Below are positions 5,591 through 5,644 of a stretch of 5,644 nucleotides of DNA, in pieces. Position numbers and translations under genes: made by a program. Location of the stretch: positions 1 to 5,644 of the forward strand of contig QMUF01000107.1 of the NCBI GenBank assembly GCA_003663525.1. Reading direction: 5' to 3'. Below the pieces are notes generated by a model, which did no database searches, was not told the origin of the DNA, and saw nothing but the letters and a program-made list of their open reading frames with translations. Source of the DNA: Thermococci archaeon. Lineage in GTDB: Archaea; Methanobacteriota_B; Thermococci; Thermococcales; Thermococcaceae. Within the stretch, counting starts at the first letter, position 1, and each line of letters starts with the position of its first letter.

Positions 5591-5644
5591 TCATCTCCTC
5601 AAGTACTTAATGAGTAACTCCCTTGCATGAGGCTTATTAAATAC
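5591..5644 (-). CDS. C-terminal end of an upstream gene (17 codons, function unknown)
   Basis: Reading the minus strand from the window edge, one frame stays open for 17 codons, VFNKPHARELLIKYLRR, then TGA at 5591-5593. The other two frames stop earlier (TAA near the edge, TGA at 5600-5602). The peptide has the charged amphipathic look of a protein C-terminus. The stop is 4 bases before the AI-2E-family ATG, and that gene's Shine-Dalgarno bases fall in these last codons, the usual layout of an archaeal operon. Too short to identify. Confidence 0.55.
   Translation of the reverse strand, partial: VFNKPHARELLIKYLRR

Overview
The window looks like chromosomal DNA of a hyperthermophilic euryarchaeon, most likely of the order Thermococcales (Pyrococcus/Thermococcus/Palaeococcus). 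Evidence: tightly packed genes, AT-rich composition, frequent AGA/AGG and ATA codons, Shine-Dalgarno sites of the GGTGAT/GGAGG type just before the starts, TATA boxes about 35-55 bases upstream of starts, T-run terminators without hairpins, and an archaeal-type diadenylate cyclase domain (DacZ-like). The order is inferred from protein character and could not be checked by a search.

Layout from left to right. Positions 1-534 (+) hold the 3' part of a DisA_N-domain protein (predicted c-di-AMP synthase), cut by the window edge. It converges, with only 10 bases between stop codons, on a sugar-phosphate nucleotidyltransferase (545-1786, -) that has a left-handed beta-helix domain and an unusual four-cysteine tail. 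Upstream of that on the same strand is a complete ferrous iron uptake operon, feoA-feoB-feoC (4419 down to 1886, -), with a 1-base overlap between feoA and feoB and 18 bases between feoB and feoC. Further upstream is an AI-2E/PerM family membrane protein (4597-5586, -). At the right edge are the last 17 codons of another minus-strand gene (5591-5644), whose stop lies 4 bases before the AI-2E-family start.

How the genes work together. FeoB is the GTPase-coupled Fe(II) channel/transporter, FeoA its small SH3-like cytoplasmic partner, and FeoC a winged-helix protein with four closely spaced cysteines that probably bind an Fe-S cluster or metal. The feoA leader contains a perfect 14-bp inverted repeat, TTAGGTAAACCTAA, resembling DtxR/IdeR iron-box half-sites. 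It sits at or just after the predicted transcription start, which suggests repression of the operon when iron is plentiful. The nucleotidyltransferase has its own TATA box and Shine-Dalgarno site and probably supplies an NDP-sugar for glycans or compatible solutes. The AI-2E-family gene appears to belong to a separate transcript ending in a T-run before the feo promoter.

Two likely starts are shorter than the longest open frames: feoA at 4419 and feoC at 2125, each placed by a good Shine-Dalgarno site. I see no mobile element, CRISPR array, tRNA or rRNA, and no gene-free stretch over 300 bases. The window is mostly ordinary core genome. The most interesting points are the feo operator architecture, the cysteine tail of the nucleotidyltransferase, and the variant RH-L motif of the cyclase.
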